Assembly (NCBI GenBank): GCA_045589355.1
Contig: JAZNOW010000022.1
Span: 36,628 to 100,627 of the forward strand
Direction of reading: 5' to 3'
Length of the DNA stretch: 64,000 nucleotides
Origin: RUG563 sp045589355
GTDB lineage: Bacteria; Bacillota; Clostridia; Christensenellales; Aristaeellaceae
In this document: positions 8,416 through 16,364 of the stretch, piece after piece
Numbering within the stretch: position 1 is the stretch's first letter
Layout of the letters: every line of letters begins with the position of its first letter
Made by a program: the position numbers and the translations under genes
Notes under the pieces: generated by a model
The model's input: only the letters and a program-made list of their open reading frames with translations
Told to the model about the DNA's origin: nothing
Database searches by the model: none

Positions 8416-9234
8416 ATGGCGGTAATGATTGCTGCGGTGCTTGGCTGCGTGGCGGTGTATGTTCTGCTGATCATGCCGGCCATGCGCAGCTGGCGCAAGG
8501 GCGGTGCCACAACGCCGGAATACTTTGCCCACCGGGGCCTGCATGGAGAAAACATTGCGGAAAACTCCATGGCGGCATTTCAGAGGGCAATGGAAAAGGG
8601 GTATGGCATCGAGCTGGATGTGCGGCTGACACGGGACGATCAGCTGGTAGTGTTTCACGACGATACGCCCGGGCGGCTATGCGGCGAAGAAACGCCCATC
8701 CGGAATATGACGTACGAGCAGGTGCGTGCCCTCCGCCTGCCGGACGGACAGCAGATCCCGTTGTTTGCGGACGTGCTGGAAACGGTGCAGGGCAAGGTGC
8801 CGCTGCTGGTGGAAATCAAAAGCCACCGGATGGGGGATGCGTCCACGGCAGAAAAAACCTGGGATGTGCTGCAACACTACCGGTGCAAGTTTGCCGTGCA
8901 GAGCTTTGATCCTTTCCAGCTGCGTTATTTTAAACGGCATGCAAAGCATGTAACGCGGGGACAGCTGGCCCGTAAATGCCCCAAAGGAAAAGGGTTTTCC
9001 ATCGGAAAGCTGGCGGAAATTCTGGCCGGTAATCTGGTGTTCAACCGTATATCCGTGCCCGACTATGTGGCTTACCAGCATACGGACACGAAGAAATTAT
9101 GTTATCAAAAGATGCGCAAGGCCTTCAGGGTGCCGCTGGCTGTGTGGACGGTGGATTCTCAGCACGCGGAAGAAAAGGCGAAAGAAAACGCCGACTGGAT
9201 CATCTTTGAAGGTTATTTGCCCGGAAAGCAATGA
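8416..9234 (+). CDS. Glycerophosphodiester phosphodiesterase family protein
   Basis: GDPD-fold enzyme that hydrolyses glycerophosphodiesters to sn-glycerol 3-phosphate and an alcohol. It has 272 residues. An N-terminal hydrophobic segment (VMIAAVLGCVAVYVLLIM) anchors it, and the GDPD signature follows: FAHRGLHGENIAENS, with the catalytic His/Arg, IELDVRLTRDDQLVVFHD with the metal-binding Glu and Asp and second His, and LLVEIK near residue 135. All key residues are present. GGAGGAAG precedes the ATG. greA starts 13 bases later, so the two may be cotranscribed. Confidence 0.9.
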   Translation: MAVMIAAVLGCVAVYVLLIMPAMRSWRKGGATTPEYFAHRGLHGENIAENSMAAFQRAMEKGYGIELDVRLTRDDQLVVFHDDTPGRLCGEETPIRNMTYEQVRALRLPDGQQIPLFADVLETVQGKVPLLVEIKSHRMGDASTAEKTWDVLQHYRCKFAVQSFDPFQLRYFKRHAKHVTRGQLARKCPKGKGFSIGKLAEILAGNLVFNRISVPDYVAYQHTDTKKLCYQKMRKAFRVPLAVWTVDSQHAEEKAKENADWIIFEGYLPGKQ

Positions 9235-9247
9235 GGAGGAAAATAAA

Positions 9248-9739
9248 ATGAGCGAAGTACATGAACATCTCAATAAGACCGTTGTGTCCCCCGAAGGGAT
9301 GCGGAAAATGGAAGAAAAGCTCCAGTACCTGACCACTGTGCGCCGGGCGGAAGTGGCTGAACAGATCAGCATTGCCCGCGGCTTTGGCGACTTGAGCGAA
9401 AATGCCGAATACGATGAAGCCAAGAACGAACAGAGCCGCCTGGAAGCGGAAATCATGGAGCTGGAAAACGCCATCCATACCGCCATCGTGATCGATGACG
9501 AAAACGTGTCCACCGATGCGGTGAACGTGGGTACCATCGTGAAGGTGCTGTTTGTGGAAGACGGCGACGAAGAAGAATACACCATCGTGGGCGCCCGGGA
9601 AAGCGACCCCATGACCAACAAGATCAGCAACGAATGCCCCATGGGCGCTGCACTGCTGGGCCGCAAGACCGGCGATGTTGTAACGGTGGATGCTCCCGAC
9701 GGCGCTTACCAGCTGAAGATTCTGGGCATCCGCGCCTGA
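9248..9739 (+). CDS. greA: Transcription elongation factor GreA
   Basis: GreA rescues backtracked RNA polymerase by stimulating cleavage of the nascent transcript. The 163 residues give the usual length and two-domain layout: an N-terminal coiled coil carrying GDLSENAEYDEAKNEQ, the family signature with the acidic tip, then a C-terminal FKBP-like domain ending in AYQLKILGIRA. GAGGAGG lies seven bases before the ATG at 9248. An upstream in-frame extension overlaps the previous gene and is rejected. lysS follows by 35 bases, a common clostridial pairing. Confidence 0.96.
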   Translation: MSEVHEHLNKTVVSPEGMRKMEEKLQYLTTVRRAEVAEQISIARGFGDLSENAEYDEAKNEQSRLEAEIMELENAIHTAIVIDDENVSTDAVNVGTIVKVLFVEDGDEEEYTIVGARESDPMTNKISNECPMGAALLGRKTGDVVTVDAPDGAYQLKILGIRA

Positions 9740-9774
9740 GAATACCACACGCAAGAAACGAGGAATGATTGAAA

Positions 9775-11268
9775 ATGGCTCAGGAAATGAACGTTCCTTC
9801 CTATTCTGAACAGGAACTGATCCGCCGGGAAAAGCTGGCCGCCCTGCAATCTGCCGGCCAGGATCCCTATGAAATTACCCATTATGATGTGACCCACCAC
9901 AGCCAGGACATCATCGAAAATTTCGTGGATGATGCTGAACCCATCGAAGTTTCCGTGGCCGGCCGTATGATGAGCCGCCGTGTGATGGGCAAAGCCAGCT
10001 TTGCAAGCCTGCTGGACCGTCAGGGCAATATCCAGATTTACGTGACCCGGGATGATCTGGGCGAAGAAGCCTATGCCGCTTTCAAAAAGAGCGACATCGG
10101 CGATATTTTCGGCGTGAAGGGCATTCCTTTCCGCACCAAGACCGGCATGGTGTCCATCCATGTGAAGGAAATGGTGCTGCTGAGCAAGTCTTTGAAGGTG
10201 CTGCCTGAAAAGTTCCACGGCCTGGTGGATACCGACCTGCGTTTCCGTCAGCGCTACCTGGACCTGATCGTAAACCCGGAAGTGAAGAAGAACTTCATCA
10301 TCCGTTCCCGGTTCATCAAGTTCATGCGCAATTATCTGGACGATATGGGCTATATCGAAGTGGAAACCCCGGTGCTCAATACCATCGCCGGCGGCGCCAC
10401 GGCCCGTCCTTTTGTTACCCATCATAACACCCTGGACATCAACATGTACATGCGCATCGCTACCGAACTGCCCCTCAAGCGGCTGATCGTTGGCGGCATG
10501 GACCGGGTGTACGAAATTGGCCGCATCTTCCGCAACGAAGGCATGGACCCCAAGCATAACCCCGAATTCACTTCCGTGGAACTGTACCAGGCCTATGCCG
10601 ATTTCCATGACATGATGGACATTTGCGAAGGTATCATTTCCGGCGCCGCCAAGGAAATCCTGGGCACGTACGAAGTGGAATGGATGGGCGAAAAGATCAA
10701 CCTGGCCCCCGGCTGGCGCCGCATGACCATGGTGGAAGCCGTGAAGGAATATGTGGGCATTGACTTTGATGCCATTTCTGACGACGCTGAAGCCGTGGCC
10801 GCTGCCAAGGCTAAGGGTGTGGAGCTGGCCGAAACTGCCGACAAGACCTGGGGCAACGCCCTCTATGCCTGCTTCGATCAGAAGGTGGAAGAACATCTGA
10901 TCCAGCCTACCTTCATCACCATGTATCCGGTGGAAGTATCTCCCTTGACCAAGCGCAGCCCCCAGGATCCCCGGCTGACCGAACGCTTCGAAGCCTTCAT
11001 CTGCCACAGCGAAATGGGGAACGCCTATTCCGAACTGAACGACCCCATCGACCAGCGCAGCCGCTTTGAAAAGCAGCTGGAACTGCGTGAACGGGGCGAC
11101 GATGAAGCGGAAATGCTGGATGAAGACTTCCTGAACGCTCTGGAATACGGCATGCCGCCCACCGGCGGTATGGGCATCGGCATTGACCGGTGCGTGATGC
11201 TGCTTACCGGCAGCGACACCATCCGCGAAGTGATCCTGTTCCCCACGATGAAGCCGCTGGATCGCTGA
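9775..11268 (+). CDS. lysS: Lysine--tRNA ligase, class II
   Basis: Charges tRNA-Lys with lysine. The 497 residues comprise an N-terminal OB-fold anticodon-binding domain (IEVSVAGRMMSRR, GKASFASLLD) and a class II catalytic core: motif 1 in DDMGYIEVETPVL, motif 2 around GRIFRNEGMDPKHNPEFT, motif 3 in GGMGIGIDRCVMLLT. The ATG at 9775 sits 10 bases after GAGGA; a TTG at 9769 would be too close. This is the last host gene before the mobile element, and its 3' flank appears to be the insertion site. Confidence 0.97.
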   Translation: MAQEMNVPSYSEQELIRREKLAALQSAGQDPYEITHYDVTHHSQDIIENFVDDAEPIEVSVAGRMMSRRVMGKASFASLLDRQGNIQIYVTRDDLGEEAYAAFKKSDIGDIFGVKGIPFRTKTGMVSIHVKEMVLLSKSLKVLPEKFHGLVDTDLRFRQRYLDLIVNPEVKKNFIIRSRFIKFMRNYLDDMGYIEVETPVLNTIAGGATARPFVTHHNTLDINMYMRIATELPLKRLIVGGMDRVYEIGRIFRNEGMDPKHNPEFTSVELYQAYADFHDMMDICEGIISGAAKEILGTYEVEWMGEKINLAPGWRRMTMVEAVKEYVGIDFDAISDDAEAVAAAKAKGVELAETADKTWGNALYACFDQKVEEHLIQPTFITMYPVEVSPLTKRSPQDPRLTERFEAFICHSEMGNAYSELNDPIDQRSRFEKQLELRERGDDEAEMLDEDFLNALEYGMPPTGGMGIGIDRCVMLLTGSDTIREVILFPTMKPLDR

Positions 11269-11495
11269 AACCCTTATAAATCAACGGGTTTGGGGTTTTG
11301 AAAAAGAATAAAAGCCGCATTTTACACCAAATTTACACCAATTGAGTTTTTCCTGATGGAAATTCTGAACTGAATATTCCAAGAAAGGCACTTTTCAAAA
11401 TGATGAAAAGTGTCTTTTTTGATTTGATAGATGCCTTTGATACAAATCTCCCAAAAGGGACAAAAAGTAATCAGGATCGTAAGGAGGTGAATACT
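11269..11495. other. lysS 3' flank and probable left end of the ICE
   Basis: No gene. AAACCC and GGGTTT around 11268-11291 can form a weak stem that may end lysS transcripts. Two direct copies of TTTACACCAA lie at 11321-11330 and 11332-11341, the sort of arm-type repeats seen beside tyrosine-integrase attachment sites. A hairpin from CACTTTTCA/TGAAAAGTG at 11390-11411 precedes parB. The exact attachment core cannot be fixed without the other end. Confidence 0.4.
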
Positions 11496-12392
11496 GTGTC
11501 AGGTATAAATAACTTTTCAGCAGAGAGAGTCACAATAGATGAAATGATTACTGAGATTTCGCTTTCAGAGATTCACAGCTTTAAGAATCATCCATTCAAA
11601 GTCGTTGATGATGAACGAATGATGGATACGGCTGAAAGCATACGAGCATATGGTGTTTTGATTCCAGTCATTGTGCGTCCGAGAACGGAAGGTGGTTTTG
11701 AGATGATTTCTGGTCATAGAAGAAAGAGGGGAAGCGAATTGGCGGGTTTAGATAGAATTCCGGCTATTGTCCGTGAGCTGGATGATGATGCTGCTACGAT
11801 TGTTATGGTAGATAGTAATTTGCAGCGTGAAACATTGCTGCCAAGCGAAAAGGCTTTTGCTTATAAAATGAAAATGGATGCTATCAAGAGATCAGCAGGA
11901 AGACCGTCAAAAAATAATTGTGGCCAAGTTGGCCACAATTTTTCGGGTAAACGTAGTATTGAGCTTTTAGCTGATAATTCACCGGATAGCAGTAAGCAAA
12001 TTCAGCGATACATTCGACTGACAGAACTCATCCCACCTATATTGACAATGGTTGATGAACGAAAAATCGCTTTTAATACAGCTGTTGAATTATCCTACTT
12101 GAGTCAGAGAGAACAAGAACTTTTGTTGGAAGCAATGGACAGCGAACAAACAACGCCATCTCTTTCTCAAGCCCTGCGTATTAAGCGATTTTCGCAAGAG
12201 AGAAAAATCACGGAGACAGTCCTGCAAGCCATCATGTCGGAAGAGAAGAAAACAGATGTGGACAAGCTGACGCTTACTGAGGAAAAGATAGGGAAGTATT
12301 TTCCAAAGTCTTATACTCCAAAGGACAGAGAGAAGATTATTCTCAAATTGTTGGAAGCATGGTCTCAGAGAAGACAAGGAATAACGAAGTAA
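11496..12392 (+). CDS. ParB/RepB/Spo0J-family partition protein
   Basis: DNA-binding partition protein typical of Tn1549-like ICEs. It has 298 residues. The ParB nuclease/CTPase-like domain contains VDDERMMDTAESIRAYGVL, ISGHRRKRGSELAG (the GHRR motif) and MVDSNLQRETLLPSEKAFA. A helix-turn-helix part follows with KQIQRYIRLTELIPP and IAFNTAVELSYLS. I start at the GTG at 11496, eight bases after AAGGAGG; the longer frame from 11400 overlaps a hairpin and lacks a ribosome site. No ParA partner is next to it, although related elements usually have one. A 25-bp palindrome lies inside the gene. Confidence 0.88.
   Translation: MSGINNFSAERVTIDEMITEISLSEIHSFKNHPFKVVDDERMMDTAESIRAYGVLIPVIVRPRTEGGFEMISGHRRKRGSELAGLDRIPAIVRELDDDAATIVMVDSNLQRETLLPSEKAFAYKMKMDAIKRSAGRPSKNNCGQVGHNFSGKRSIELLADNSPDSSKQIQRYIRLTELIPPILTMVDERKIAFNTAVELSYLSQREQELLLEAMDSEQTTPSLSQALRIKRFSQERKITETVLQAIMSEEKKTDVDKLTLTEEKIGKYFPKSYTPKDREKIILKLLEAWSQRRQGITK
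11916..11940. repeat. Perfect palindrome inside parB
   Basis: AATTGTGGCCAA (11916-11927), one central G, and TTGGCCACAATT (11929-11940), directly followed by TTTT. It encodes NNCGQVGHNF in the variable loop before the HTH region. It could act as a terminator-like hairpin, a protein-binding site, or be a palindromic insertion tolerated in a loop. Confidence 0.7.
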
Positions 12393-13197
12393 TGTGATTA
12401 TCTGAGAAAACTAAATATTATCTCAATGTTAGGAGGAAAAAATTATTTCAATTTATGAAGGGAATACCAAGAATTACACAAGCATGAAAAAATATCATCT
12501 GAAGAGCGAAGTGCTTTCTATCAAAAGATAAGATGTCTGATGCTAGTGCTGCTCTTCCTGATAAACGAGTGTTTTAATTAATTTTGAAGTTCACTCAGCT
12601 TTGCAAGTAATATTCAAAAACCATCCGTAATGGAATTCGACAGAAAGGGAAGAGTTACATAAAGGCTGGTTGTTGTGTTTTCAAGTTTAGAAAAAAGTGC
12701 GAATCCATATAAAACAAAACAATCCGGTAGTCTCAATTTTTTCAATTTAGTCATTATAAATATTATGATTTATTTGTAAAATTTGTCTGAATTTGAAATG
12801 GAAAAAAGGAAAAAATAGCGAAAAATTCACCGCTGTAACTTTCAAAAAATTCAAGTTGATGTATAAGATTTCATATTATTAAATTCTTTAGTGAAAAGAG
12901 CATAACAAATATTATATGTTTCATTAATAATTTGCAAATTAACTAGCGAATGATAGTGTAAAACGGAGGAGATGTGCACATAATAATTGTAGGGATAATG
13001 AAGATAGATAGTAAAAAAAAGTAAAAGGAGTGGAGGAAAATATGAAAGAATTGATACGTTATCATATTTGTTGTTAATGGCATTGACTTTGGTTTCATGA
13101 TAGTAGGAACTTGAAAAATTGTTACAGTATAGATCGATAATACAAAGTTTGTATTGAAAATTCTGAAGAATAAGATCAACAGAAGGAAGAAACAAAG
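12393..13197. other. AT-rich 0.8-kb intergenic region with decayed coding remnants
   Basis: No intact gene was found. Near 12421-12577 a frame reads EYQELHKHEKISSEERSAF and continues to a stop, but has no start codon, so it looks like a gene remnant. A ribosome-site-like AAGGAGTGGAGG at about 13024 is followed by an ATG with only 10 codons (MKELIRYHICC). The rest is low-complexity AT-rich DNA. Confidence 0.4.
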
Positions 13198-13908
13198 ATG
13201 ATTGCTCGCATAAAAGAAAGTTGGCCCGTGTGTTTACTGTTTTTGGGAATTATTGTTGCTGCTATAGTGGAAGAGTATTTTTCTGACAAGATCATAATAA
13301 AATCAATTGTGCAATGCGGGGGTTTTATTCCACTTGGAATTAGTTATTTGAAAATGAAGAGAAAGGAGAAAACGTTTGTTGCTCTTCAGAAGGAAGTATT
13401 TAAGAATCAAAGAGAGGTTTTGATATCGCATTTATTGGATACAAAAATGGTAGTCAATGATCTAAAGCTTGGAGATGTGAATATTCGTGTGTTTTTGGTG
13501 AAATCATATTTTGATGTAAAAGTTCTCTTAATTGGGAATGAAGTTGTAGGGGGTCATTCATATAGAATGTCGAATTGGGGTCCTGTTTCGTTTGATTTAA
13601 AAAATGGTGATGACAACATTATAAAGAAAGCATATAATGACAGAAAGGTCATAATTGCTCAAGGAGAGGGGTGTGTTGGAATTACTGACGACGATAAAAA
13701 TAATTGTTTTGAAAATACAAAATTCATGATTGCTGTTCCATACGGCGTGAAGTACGTAGTATGTTTTGATGCAGAAAGGAAAATTTTGCTCGATGGGTAT
13801 GATGAAGAGACCATTATGGATAAGTTTAAACGGGGTGCGATAGCGTTCTTAACAATGTATCGTAATATCAAAAAAAGGCGGGGTATGGATGAAGAAAAAG
13901 AATTATAA
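13198..13908 (+). CDS. Membrane-anchored protein of unknown function with a GAF-like C-terminal region
   Basis: I do not recognise this gene with certainty. The 236 residues begin with two hydrophobic helices (VCLLFLGIIVAAIVEEYF and IVQCGGFIPLGISYL), followed by a lysine-rich linker and a cytoplasmic domain of about 150 residues. Its end, FMIAVPYGVKYVVCFDAE then GYDEETIMDKFKRGA, resembles the last strands and helix of GAF domains. AGGAAG precedes the ATG. It overlaps the next small gene by 20 bases, so the two are probably one unit. Codon use is AT-rich, unlike the ICE backbone. A sensor or a defence-associated membrane protein are possibilities only. Confidence 0.5.
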   Translation: MIARIKESWPVCLLFLGIIVAAIVEEYFSDKIIIKSIVQCGGFIPLGISYLKMKRKEKTFVALQKEVFKNQREVLISHLLDTKMVVNDLKLGDVNIRVFLVKSYFDVKVLLIGNEVVGGHSYRMSNWGPVSFDLKNGDDNIIKKAYNDRKVIIAQGEGCVGITDDDKNNCFENTKFMIAVPYGVKYVVCFDAERKILLDGYDEETIMDKFKRGAIAFLTMYRNIKKRRGMDEEKEL

Positions 13909-14125
13909 AGCTCAAGTATTTGTTTCAAAAAAGAAAATGCAAGAATACAACAAAAAGAGCTTAGATAACATTGATATCGCGATAACGGAGAAGATAGCTA
14001 AGCCGATTGGGAAAGATAATCAAGGGACAAAAATGCATGTTGCAATCGCTAGAATGGCTGCTCGCGGTCATATGTGTGCGTTGAGACAAGTAATGAGAGT
14101 TTCACGATTTTTCAAAAAGTTTTAG
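13889..14125 (+). CDS. Small basic protein of unknown function
   Basis: A 78-residue, strongly basic protein (many Lys and Arg, ending VMRVSRFFKKF). No domain is recognised. It overlaps the 3' end of the preceding membrane-protein gene by 20 bases in another frame, suggesting translational coupling and joint function. It could be the small partner of a two-gene module, or a truncated remnant. Confidence 0.4.
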   Translation: MKKKNYKAQVFVSKKKMQEYNKKSLDNIDIAITEKIAKPIGKDNQGTKMHVAIARMAARGHMCALRQVMRVSRFFKKF

Positions 14126-14138
14126 TCCTTTAAATGGG

Positions 14139-14326
14139 ATGAAAGAAAATATTGTGAGAATAAAACATAGTGTGAGCAGTCTAAATATGCCTGATGGAAT
14201 TAAAGAAAACTCACCTATTCTTAAGAAATGATTGGAACTATTTCTCAAATTTCAAAGGCATTATGACATAGAGAGAATGATACTGAAGCTATTAAAACAT
14301 GCATAGAAGAAAAGAACAATGACTGA
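14139..14326 (+). pseudogene. Probable decayed small gene
   Basis: Starting at ATG 14139 a 30-codon frame (IVRIKHSVSSLNMPDGIKEN...) ends in TGA. Protein-like sequence continues in other frames: IGTISQISKAL, then ENDTEAIKTCIEEKNND ending at 14326. This looks like a gene of about 60 residues broken by small indels. No family is recognised. Confidence 0.35.
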
Positions 14327-14396
14327 AAAAAGTGCTCATTATGCTTCACTAAATTGTTAAGTGTATGAATATTGAGTGTTGCACTATGAATAACTA

Positions 14397-14422
14397 AATG
14401 CCCCAGATGGGGCATTTTTTAT
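14397..14422 (+). terminator. Intrinsic terminator upstream of the DUF6017 gene
   Basis: AATGCCCC (14397-14404), loop AGAT, GGGGCATT (14409-14416), then a T run. It lies 27 bases before the ATG at 14449. It ends upstream transcription, or attenuates entry into the ICE operon. Confidence 0.8.
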
Positions 14423-14448
14423 ACCCGAACAGCGAGGAGGAAATAAAA

Positions 14449-15357
14449 ATGGCTGTAATACGAGTGGAGAGGACCAAGGATTACACAATCATGGCAAATC
14501 ATCATTTGAGGAACAAAGAGCTTTCCATGAAAGCAAAGGGTCTGATGTCAGTGCTGCTCTCCTTACCGGATGAGTGGCACTATTCTATTTCAGGGCTTAC
14601 TCAGATCTGCAAGGAAGGGGCTGATGCAATTCGGGATGCCATTCGAGAGCTGGAAAAGTGCGGCTATGTAACGCGAAGCCGGGTTCGGAATAAGAAAGGT
14701 CAGCTGATCGATACAGAGTACATCATCCGGGAGAAACCGGATACTGTTTTCCCAACGGAGGATGAGCCAGCGCAGCGTGAACCAGCACAGGAGAAACCAC
14801 TGCAGGAAAAACCAATGAAGGAAAACCCGGCATTGGATTTACCAGCGTTGGGTAACCCCACACAATTAAATACGGATACAGCAAATACGCAGGGATCAAC
14901 TCCGTACCCAAAAAGAAAAGAAAAATCAATTACGAAGGGGGAAAACCAACCAATCTATCGCGGGAAAGTCAAATGCGATGATTTGCCGCCTGTTGATATC
15001 AACTTTGAAATGCAGCTGATGCGAGATCAGATTGGCTACGATGTGCTTGTTGATGAATACGGATGGAAGCGGATGGATAAGATTGTCTCCCTCCTTGTGG
15101 AAATGAAATTATCCACGGAGAAATGGATGATGATCGAAGGAGAATTCAAACCCATCGAGTTGGTGCGTGATCGACTGAAACAGTTGAACAGCCTCCACAT
15201 CCAGTATGTGTTTGATTGTCTCAGCAGTGCTCCTCGTCGCATTCACAATATCAAGAACTATTTGCGATCCATGTTCTTTAATGCTCCCGCTACTTGCGAT
15301 GAGTATTATGAGCACAAGGCAAACTGTGAGCCCTATCCCTATGATTTGGAGGTATAA
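14449..15357 (+). CDS. Helix-turn-helix DUF6017 replication-initiator-like protein
   Basis: 302-residue protein common in Tn1549-like ICEs. The N-terminal winged-helix part includes NKELSMKAKGLMSVLLSLPDEWHYS and AIRELEKCGYVTRSR, as in RepA_N or replisome-organizer-type DNA-binding domains. A Pro/Glu-rich linker (residues about 95-160) follows, then the DUF6017 domain (QLMRDQIGYDVLVDEYG, RIHNIKNYLRSMFFNAP). The role is probably plasmid-like replication or its control during transfer; this is inferred from domain type. GAGGAGG precedes ATG 14449. An in-frame ATG at 14398 lies inside the terminator and is rejected. Confidence 0.8.
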   Translation: MAVIRVERTKDYTIMANHHLRNKELSMKAKGLMSVLLSLPDEWHYSISGLTQICKEGADAIRDAIRELEKCGYVTRSRVRNKKGQLIDTEYIIREKPDTVFPTEDEPAQREPAQEKPLQEKPMKENPALDLPALGNPTQLNTDTANTQGSTPYPKRKEKSITKGENQPIYRGKVKCDDLPPVDINFEMQLMRDQIGYDVLVDEYGWKRMDKIVSLLVEMKLSTEKWMMIEGEFKPIELVRDRLKQLNSLHIQYVFDCLSSAPRRIHNIKNYLRSMFFNAPATCDEYYEHKANCEPYPYDLEV

Positions 15358-15360
15358 GTA

Positions 15361-16332
15361 ATGCGAAAATTCAGAAAACCCACCCTTGGCAGTATTGTTG
15401 CTTTGCTCCTGATGCTTCTGGGCCTTGGTCTGATGCTGGGAACCATTTGGCAGCAGGAGAAGAACATTCTGGAAGGTGAAAAAGCGTATGCCAGACTTCA
15501 GAAATCCATGCGTCAGGAAACAGTGTCCGATACGTCGGCTCCGGATATCGATGCTCATCTTGAAGCCATTGGACAAGCACTGGTACAGATGCCAGTCGAA
15601 CCAGCCGTTATTGAGCAACCGACAAGTGAACCAGAGGATGGAACGAAGCTTTTGATAACACCTGTTGGTGACAAAATAGCACCGCTCGAAACAGAAACAA
15701 AGCCTTTGGTATCAAAAGAAAACAATGTAGATGAATCCAAGGAACTACAGCCTACAGAAAAACCACTGACGCGTTTCGAAAAGTGTAAGTCAATCAATTC
15801 TGACTATGTGGCATGGCTATCCATTCCCGGAACGGATATTGATTATCCGGTGGTGCGTTCCAATGATGTAGAGCACTATCTGACACACACCTTTGATGGC
15901 AAGAAAAGCGTGATCGGCTGTCCTTTTTCTCTGGAAAAGACAGACTATGAAAAGCCCAGCCAAAACATTGCCATCTATGGCCATCACTTGCGCAGTACGC
16001 GCAGCCAAACCATGTTTTACCCTTTGCATCACTACAAAAACAAGAGCTACTATACAGCCCATAACAAGATCAGCCTGGAAACCAAGAACGAAACCCGATG
16101 GTATGAAATCTTTGCTGTTTTCAATATCCGGGAAAGTGAATGGGATGTTTCCAAAGCGGATTTTGTTTCGGAAGCGGAGTTTGAATCGTTCCTTGAACGT
16201 GCAGAACTCCGCCTTTTTTATTTCACGGATGTTCCGGTGGACGGAGATGACCATATCCTGACGCTGATCACTTGTGATCGTGATTACGATGCTGAAGAAG
16301 GCCGTCTGGTTGTGATGGCAGTTCAGCAGTAA
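15361..16332 (+). CDS. srtB: Class B sortase
   Basis: Membrane-anchored transpeptidase that joins surface proteins to peptidoglycan or to each other. The 323 residues have an N-terminal signal-anchor (SIVALLLMLLGLGLMLGTIW), an acidic/polar linker, and a class B catalytic domain: DYVAWLSIPGTDIDYPVV, catalytic His in IAIYGHHLRS, catalytic Cys in LTLITCDRDYDAEEGRLVV followed by the sortase B arginine. All three key residues are present. The gene starts just after the DUF6017 gene and is 32 bases upstream of the giant adhesin gene, its most likely substrate. Confidence 0.93.
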   Translation: MRKFRKPTLGSIVALLLMLLGLGLMLGTIWQQEKNILEGEKAYARLQKSMRQETVSDTSAPDIDAHLEAIGQALVQMPVEPAVIEQPTSEPEDGTKLLITPVGDKIAPLETETKPLVSKENNVDESKELQPTEKPLTRFEKCKSINSDYVAWLSIPGTDIDYPVVRSNDVEHYLTHTFDGKKSVIGCPFSLEKTDYEKPSQNIAIYGHHLRSTRSQTMFYPLHHYKNKSYYTAHNKISLETKNETRWYEIFAVFNIRESEWDVSKADFVSEAEFESFLERAELRLFYFTDVPVDGDDHILTLITCDRDYDAEEGRLVVMAVQQ

Positions 16333-16364
16333 GAACACAAATAAACGATAAAGGAGAAATGAAA

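Noticed and set aside
9706..11007. 433-codon frame antisense to lysS
   Set aside because: lysS is unambiguous on the plus strand, and the antisense product is His/Gly-rich without any motif.
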